Source of the DNA: Cristatella mucedo
Lineage: Eukaryota > Bryozoa > Phylactolaemata > Cristatellidae
NCBI GenBank assembly: GCA_009760855.2
Contig: WPIO01000026.1
Coordinates: forward strand, 4,233,501 to 4,297,500
Length of the DNA: 64,000 nucleotides
Reading direction: 5' to 3'
Of the stretch, positions 58,049-64,000 are shown piece after piece. Position numbers and translations under genes: made by a program. Position 1 is the stretch's first letter, and the number at the start of each line of letters is the position of its first letter. The notes beneath the pieces are model-generated. The model had not been told where the DNA came from. It searched no databases and worked only from the letters and a program-made list of their open reading frames with translations.

Positions 58049-59060
58049 GTGCCTCAGCATGTTGTGAAAAGTCGACCGGCAGCCGTTACTAAAGTCCAGT
58101 CTATTTTCGAAAGGGAAGCGTCTGCCGGGCCGGCTATATACCGATTAGAATGCCAGCCTCTTAATCGGCGTCGCAAATTTATTGGACAGCCTCTTAAATA
58201 CCGCCTGGCAAATGTTCACTTGGTAAATATCAAGGAGTTGATTATCCGCGAGCAGGCTGTTCAGAAGAATTTAGATGAATTTTAGCTAACCTAAACACGG
58301 ATGACACCTTGCTCTGGTAGCTGTATATCTGAGACTACCCCGTCCGTCTTCTCTTTTTTCAGTCCATGCAATCTTACTAGGTTGGTGGTGGGGTTGATAT
58401 TGCGGTTCGTTAATCTGTAGGCTGTAAGTCATCCAGTTTATCGCATGGGTCACCATTTGATTCAGTTACAATCAAGTCCTCATCATACATATGCCTATCA
58501 CTGTTGTGATATAATGGTCTTCTTCTGGCTGTATGAACTCGGAAAGCCTTTCTACAAACAATGTTTGTAGAAAATTTTTTTGAGTTCCCTATTCAATTAT
58601 TTGTGTGTGATATGCCTTTCCTGATTGCAGGAGACTTCACAATTTACGTTGACAATCCTAACAACGTCTGCTCATTTCTTCACTACCTGGGGAATTTCGG
58701 TTTGGTCCAACACGTTAATCATATCACTCACGTCGGTGGCCATATTCTGGATCTCGTTGTCGCTAAGGATGTCTGACCTACTGACCTTGATGTATGCCCG
58801 CTTAACGTTTCCGATAATTTTTTTTTATCTCGTTTACCTTTCCTGCTCCGTTGTACTAACAGAGTAAAATCGAGTTTGTCCAGCGACGTAACTTGAGAAG
58901 CATAACCGAGGAGAAAATGAATAAATATGTTTGTGAAGCAGGTCTTCATTATCTGCCCAGACTCGACCAACAGCCTCGATGCCCTCATCGATGCAGCGAA
59001 CATTAAATTGGGAAGTGTCCTTGACTAGCATGCTCCGTTAAATTCTGTCACTTTACATGG
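58049..59060 (+). mobile_element. APE-endonuclease and linker fragment of a CR1-like LINE
   Basis: The plus strand reads, across frame breaks, like an apurinic-type endonuclease. YRLANVHLVNIKELIIREQA is the usual N-terminal strand region (about 58,190), with LTxTRMTPCSG near 58,290 at the E-T-W motif position. VGGGVDIAVR follows near 58,390, FLIAGDFTIYVDNPNNV near 58,618 (the LxGDFN motif, N replaced by T), then GLVQHVNHITHVGGHILDLV. The linker LDALIDAANIKLGSVLD lies near 58,975. Several stops make it inactive. It differs from the LINE-A endonuclease and may be the 5' half of LINE-B, whose EN is otherwise missing here. A perfect 11-bp hairpin lies at 58,549-58,573. Confidence 0.8.
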
Positions 59061-60114
59061 TAGCGAAGATTCCTTTCAGTTATCCAACACAATTTCCGAA
59101 GATGTGTGATGGTGTAAAGCGCAGATTTGATGATGCTTTAAGAATGCTGGGTTTGAAGACGGCAACAATTTCCCAAATAAAAATATCGTCTTTGAGGACT
59201 TGGATTGGCTCAAAAAGGTCTTTTCCCTGGTCACGCATCTTTTCGACTCAACTAGTTTCTTCTTGATAAGGATCTGTACAATTTATCTTTACTTATTAAG
59301 TAGTGAATCTGTAGTAGCAGTAGGTACTTGTACTTTTATTGAGAAAATCAAATATCAGCTCACTATTAAGGATGCTTGGCTAGCTTGAGCATTCGTGCTT
59401 AACAGAATGGTACTCGGGACACAGTGACTCTTCCAAATTTGAAGTGTATGGGGATTGGGGCTATGAGCGTGATCTAAAATGGAGAAAAGTCACTCAGCTC
59501 TCACACTTTGGCTTTTTGGGCATCGGGTGAGTTTCCGAAATGAAAGGTAACAAGAAAAACATTTGTAACGGGTGATTTATTGCCCAAAGAAGAAATTAAG
59601 ATCATAAAAAAATTTAAAAGCTTTTGGCCTTTTGGGGGAAAAGCAGGAGTAAGACAGTTCACACAGGTTTTCTGTGGGGTACTGAAGGTTGAAAGCCTCT
59701 TTTGTAATGTCTACAATTCAGACGATGACGTTGCTTCCATTGGAACTCAGTTCAAGGTTCAGGTTTCTCAAAACTAAAGACATGTTCGCTGAACGATTTG
59801 AGGTTCGAAAGAGGTGCACAGGTGATTTGCTTTTCGCTAGAGGCAAACAGAACCACCTCCTGAGTAATTTTGGGGGCATTAGGATTAAAAACCTGAACTG
59901 TAAGAATTTTATAGACGTAGGCTTATATATGCCATATTGATAATGATCCCACAGACACGTGCTTGAGAAGGATTCAATAAGAACCTAGATGTGAAAACAT
60001 CTTTAATTTAATAAGTGGCTAAATGTAGAGCTGGTCAGTGCCATTTGGAATATGTGTCATATGGCAGTGGCCTGGCTTACAATAAAAATGCCTTGCACGA
60101 ATTGCAGTTCTGAA
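59061..60114. other. no recognised feature
   Basis: Unassigned. Short open frames at 59,580-59,940 lack recognisable domains. Confidence 0.4.
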
Positions 60115-61125
60115 AAACAATAGTAATAATAATAATAATGCACTTGATAAAGTTCCCTCAGAGAACTCAATCTCTCTCTAGGCGCTTTACATTTGCTACA
60201 AAGTGAAATGCTATTGAATTGTGAGTAATGTCATGCTTGATAAAAAAATGAATAACATGGTTAGAGGTGACATGCACAGGGTCAGCATGCAACTGTGGTT
60301 AGTGGCAGCATGCACAGTGTCAGCACCCACAAGCACATTAAGGACGAATCAGAGGGACCCACTAAATGCTGTCCTAAATAGGTGTGTTTTAAGTTCCTTT
60401 TTAATGTGGTCAGGTCAGGGGATGTTCTGACGCAGGTCGGAAGGGAAATCCAGGCTTTGGGAGCATGGGAAGTAAATGCACGGTCTCCAAATGATTTGAG
60501 GTTTGTACGGGGTATTTATAGACTGCTGGATTCCGAAAAGTGGGTGGTACGATGCTTGGCCTGATGGGGGGAGTATATCTGAGACATAGGATGGAGCCAA
60601 AGAATGAAGTGACCTAAACGTTAGCGACAAAACCTTGAAGTCAATCCGTTGCTTGACTGGTAGCCTGTGCAGGTCGGCGAGAAGTGGTGTAATATAGCAA
60701 CTGCGAAGCTCACGACAGACAAGCCTAGCTGCGGAGTTTTGCACCAGCTGCAATCGCCTGATCGCACATGCTGGTAGGCCAGTAAGCAGTGAGTTGCAGA
60801 AGTCGAGATGGCATGTCACGAATGCATGGACCAGCTTAAAGCAGGTATCCCTATCTAAACAAACCCGAGTTTTAGCAAAGTTATGAAGCTGAAAATAGAC
60901 ATATTTGACTGTGGAGCTGATATGGTCGTCTAACTAGAGGTCGCTTTGGAATATGACACCTAGATTTCGAGCTGATTCGACTGGAGATATGCTGGCAGAG
61001 CCAATTTTGAGAGTCAGCCTTTCCAATCTCTGAATCACACTGGGTTTGCCCATAACTAGTTAGTTAGTTTTATCATCGTTTATTTTGGAAAATTTGCTGC
61101 CATCCATGTGGGGATGTCATTGGCC
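60115..61125 (-). mobile_element. LINE-A copy 13: C-terminus and 3' UTR
   Basis: Relatively young copy. The minus-strand C-terminus at 60,819-60,415 reads [40 protein letters not shown] and LADLHRLPVKQRIDFKVLSL. The 3' UTR and tail hairpin lie at 60,130-60,195, with one arm kept (AAAGCGCC) and the other changed to GGAACTTT, followed by ATT repeats. The 5' end stops at about 61,125 against a (TA)n array, so the RT core is missing. Confidence 0.9.
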
Positions 61126-61136
61126 TATTTCAAGTC

Positions 61137-61138
<2 letters not shown>

Positions 61139-61231
<93 letters not shown>

Positions 61232-61232
61232 A
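61139..61232. repeat. (TA)n microsatellite
   Basis: About 94 bp of TA repeats with ATGTAT interruptions, at the truncation point of LINE-A copy 13. Confidence 0.95.
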
Positions 61233-64000
61233 GTGAAGATGTGCTGGATAATGGTCTAGAAAAGTCGCTCTCTTTACAACAAATTTTCCAATAAAAGATA
61301 TTTTAAAATTTATTAGGAATAAAGCCTCCTCCCAAGAAGACCTATTGAGTGAGGTTTGGCTTGCTGAGCATAGCAGCTTAAGGTTATTGCAGTAGTACAG
61401 AGGGTATTCGCACTGTGTGAAAGAGTATTTTTCGAGATCACTCACAGAGCACTCAACGCATTAACAGTTGTGTATGATTGTTGAGCTCTCACTATCCGAC
61501 TTAAAAAACTGGCCAACAGGCTAACCAAAAGTGTATTATATGAAAAGAGCCCTTCAATCTGTCGGAGCTTTTAATTCATCATTAATGGTATACGAGTTCA
61601 TGTCCTTCAATAATGAGGAAATGATTAGGTGATATACATTATAAGGATAGCTGGGGAGTTACTAGAACCGAAGTATAATTGTGGAAACCTAGAAACCTTA
61701 TTTCACACTTGTCAGCAGACCAGAGGATGTAGTGATGCAGGGGCAATTCTCCTCAGATTTCCTGGGACACTTGAATGGAATTCTTCCCCTGCATTCCATC
61801 TAAACTTAAATCGTACGCAGCTGAATTTGACTACATCTTGACTTTGTTTAACAATATATGACTTAATTCCTTAACTAAAGATTAATGACCCTACTTACAT
61901 TTCCAACTACTATGCATGCCTGTTACTATATTGCTATTGTTGTTTAAGTCCGTTCCCTTATGGCGCTGCCTCACCGAACTTTATTTCAATTTGTTTCTCT
62001 CTCATAAAGCCGGGAAAAGGCAATTGATTATATGATCCATAAATTAAAAGTATTCTGAAATTTACTAGGTTTCTATTCCTCAAAATAGTGGTTAATACAA
62101 TTTTAAATTTAAAATCACAGGGCACGCTATAATTACAGTAGCCACTAATAAAGATTGTCTGATTTATTGAGCATTAAATCTGTAGCGCATTCTCCAGGAC
62201 GTGGATGCGATTCATGATAACTAGATCGGTCTCTGTGATGTTACTAGGAGCTGGTTGCAAACGACAAGCTTTCGAGCCAGCGTCAGTTCAACTTCAACAG
62301 GTTTCTTTTTTTATTTCTAAGCCCATTAGTATAGAGCTCATTTAAACTGAAGGTGAAGTCGTCAGCTTTGCTGTTCTGACCCTCAATTCAAATGGTTCGA
62401 TGACCCCTTAAATCAAGATCTAAAGTGTCTCGCACTGAGTCACCTCAAAAGCAACCTTCTATAGACAGATGCAATCTTTCTCTAGCAGATACCGTGTCCA
62501 GCTTTATTTGTAATTTCTCCAAGCTTTTTTCGATTAGATGCTCAATGAATAAAATGCTTGTCTCACTGAGTAATTGCAAAATTCTTTTTAAACACTTACC
62601 TGAACCTTAATGTACTAATTTTTGTTCATTGATTAAAATAATGGTATTAACTAGTCGATTGCATAACAAGAAAAACTAATCTTTGTCGTATTATTAAAAC
62701 ATAGCTGCAAGAGAATCAGTACCCACGGTTTGGTATCAAGCCCCTTATCAAGTTTGCAAGAGTCTGTCGTTCGTCCGTAGAAAGTTCAACTCATTTCAAA
62801 GTAACCCAATCGATTAGATATTCTCTGAATAGCTATGCTGTCAAGCTCTGGAATTATATTATGGTCCAATTCTCAGAAAATTAGTTTCCATGACCGCAAG
62901 TACTTTTTCTTCTTTTCATAAGCAAAATAATGTATGCTCAAACTTGTAGATTTTGATGACTTAAGCAACATTCTCTGCCTAAAGCTTTCTGCTAAGTACT
63001 CCATTAAACTAGCACTATTTTCTAGAATAGTACTAAATGATACCAGTCAGAAATCGACTAGCTTAAAACTGGGACACGAACATTTTTTGCACTTGCCGTG
63101 ATTATCAATCGTATGCTGCTGGCATTTAAAAAGCTGGAGCTCTAATAGTTACAAGCGTGAGCAAGCATATTTCAGATCAGGACTGACTGTACTTCCACTG
63201 GCTTACAAGAACCTTTTTCGATGGTATCTACCTATATCAGGTAAGTTCAAGTATGACTCTAAGAAATAGGTAGTGCAATCATGGCTATGCAATCCTAAAT
63301 TACTCTGGCTCTCTATCGACAATATTCTTAAGCACTACTATTTCTGCAATGGCTATTAGTACCCGATAAACCTACCTACCGGTTTCCATTGAAGATGTAT
63401 GCATTCGCACTGCTTTTCTGTGTATGAAACACAATAAAGACGACTTTATACACAAGTATTGTTTTGCATCTTTCAAAAAGGCTGCTAATAGGCCCCTCAT
63501 ATTGAAATTTACCTTTCGCCTGGATTCCAACCGAACAACCCTAATCTGCTAGCTGTAATGTCAATCACGCATTGGGGAATTATCAGTGGCAGACTAACTG
63601 ACGTCGCAAGTCAAAGCTTTGACTCTAGAGGGCATGTTCGTCATTTTTTATGGATAAGAATTTTTACAGATTAGCACTGTTGCAGGCTCCATATTTAAGA
63701 AACTGCACTTTATTGCTGAATAACGTTGAACATCCCTACTGGTTAGATTAATGCATCTCCTTGTGCAAATATACAAAGCAAGAAGACGAACTGGACAATA
63801 AGCTACATTTCTCAATTGCACGCGCGAACCAAGGTTGCTTCGAATAAGCAAGTTTTAGCCAACCAGCTACATCTCAAACAGAATGAGTGACAGTGAAAAA
63901 CACAGCTCGGTTGGTAGTTCTGCCGAGAATATAAGTAGCATCGAAGAAGCACGTAAAGCCAGCTTAAAAGAATGAGCCAGCTTTATCAGAAAACTTTGAT
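61233..64000. other. no recognised gene
   Basis: AT-rich DNA. Open frames at 61,629-61,841 and 62,425-62,610 (plus) have no recognised domain. A 30-codon plus frame at 63,883-63,975 (MSDSEKHSSVGSSAENISSI, then a charged end) has a protein-like start but no further support. Confidence 0.4.

Noticed and set aside
63883..63975. 30-codon frame starting MSDSEKHSSVGSSAENISSI
   Set aside because: Protein-like start, but it stops after 30 codons with no splice donor or context. Kept only as a note in the unassigned interval.

Overview
The window is nuclear DNA from an invertebrate animal. It is AT-rich, dominated by decayed non-LTR retrotransposons, tRNA-derived SINEs, DNA transposons and long TA/CA microsatellites, and holds one clearly intact gene. 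No prokaryotic features are seen: no operons, no Shine-Dalgarno sites, no CRISPR. The phylum cannot be fixed from the sequence. P2X receptors are absent from insects and nematodes such as Drosophila and C. elegans but present in many spiralians, some chelicerates, cnidarians and chordates. The repeat content would suit a marine or spiralian-type invertebrate (inference).

The intact gene lies at 34,798-36,021 (+): a complete, uninterrupted 407-codon ATP-gated P2X channel. It has a TATA box about 90 bp upstream, a 5-codon upstream ORF and an AATAAA signal downstream. It carries all ten ectodomain cysteines and the ATP-binding lysine, FT and NFR motifs.

The rest is mostly mobile DNA. The main element, called LINE-A here (CR1/L2 superclade, APE endonuclease plus RT), is present in about 13 pieces. 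The fullest copy is at 51.4-56.2 kb on the minus strand and is split by a 1.34-kb DNA transposon with about 135-bp terminal inverted repeats. LINE-A copies end in a conserved stem-loop followed by ATT repeats, and paired changes in the stem show it is under structural constraint. A second CR1-like family (LINE-B), an R2-like RT fragment (16.5-17.9 kb) and a separate APE-endonuclease fragment (58.0-59.1 kb) are also present. Two SINE families have class-II-tRNA-like heads. One of them (SINE-beta, 3.5 and 11.6 kb) ends in a hairpin closely resembling the LINE-A 3' hairpin, which suggests a LINE/SINE mobilisation pair.

DNA transposons include a ZMYM1-like hAT transposase pseudogene (7.85-9.99 kb), a Tigger/pogo-like element (4,411-5,219) and the long-TIR element nested in LINE-A. 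At 43.2-45.7 kb a diverged ~170-bp satellite array runs in one orientation and then flips, forming a 2.5-kb imperfect palindrome.

A weakly supported hidden gene may run on the plus strand from a GC/CpG-rich patch (about 11.2-12.6 kb) through candidate exons at 12,426, 14,516, 16,103 and a terminal-exon-like segment at 20,986-21,108. Its phases do not all join cleanly, so it is offered only as a hypothesis. Large intervals (about 6-7.8, 13-14.5, 36.3-40.8, 46.7-50.0 and 61.2-64 kb) hold nothing I recognise.
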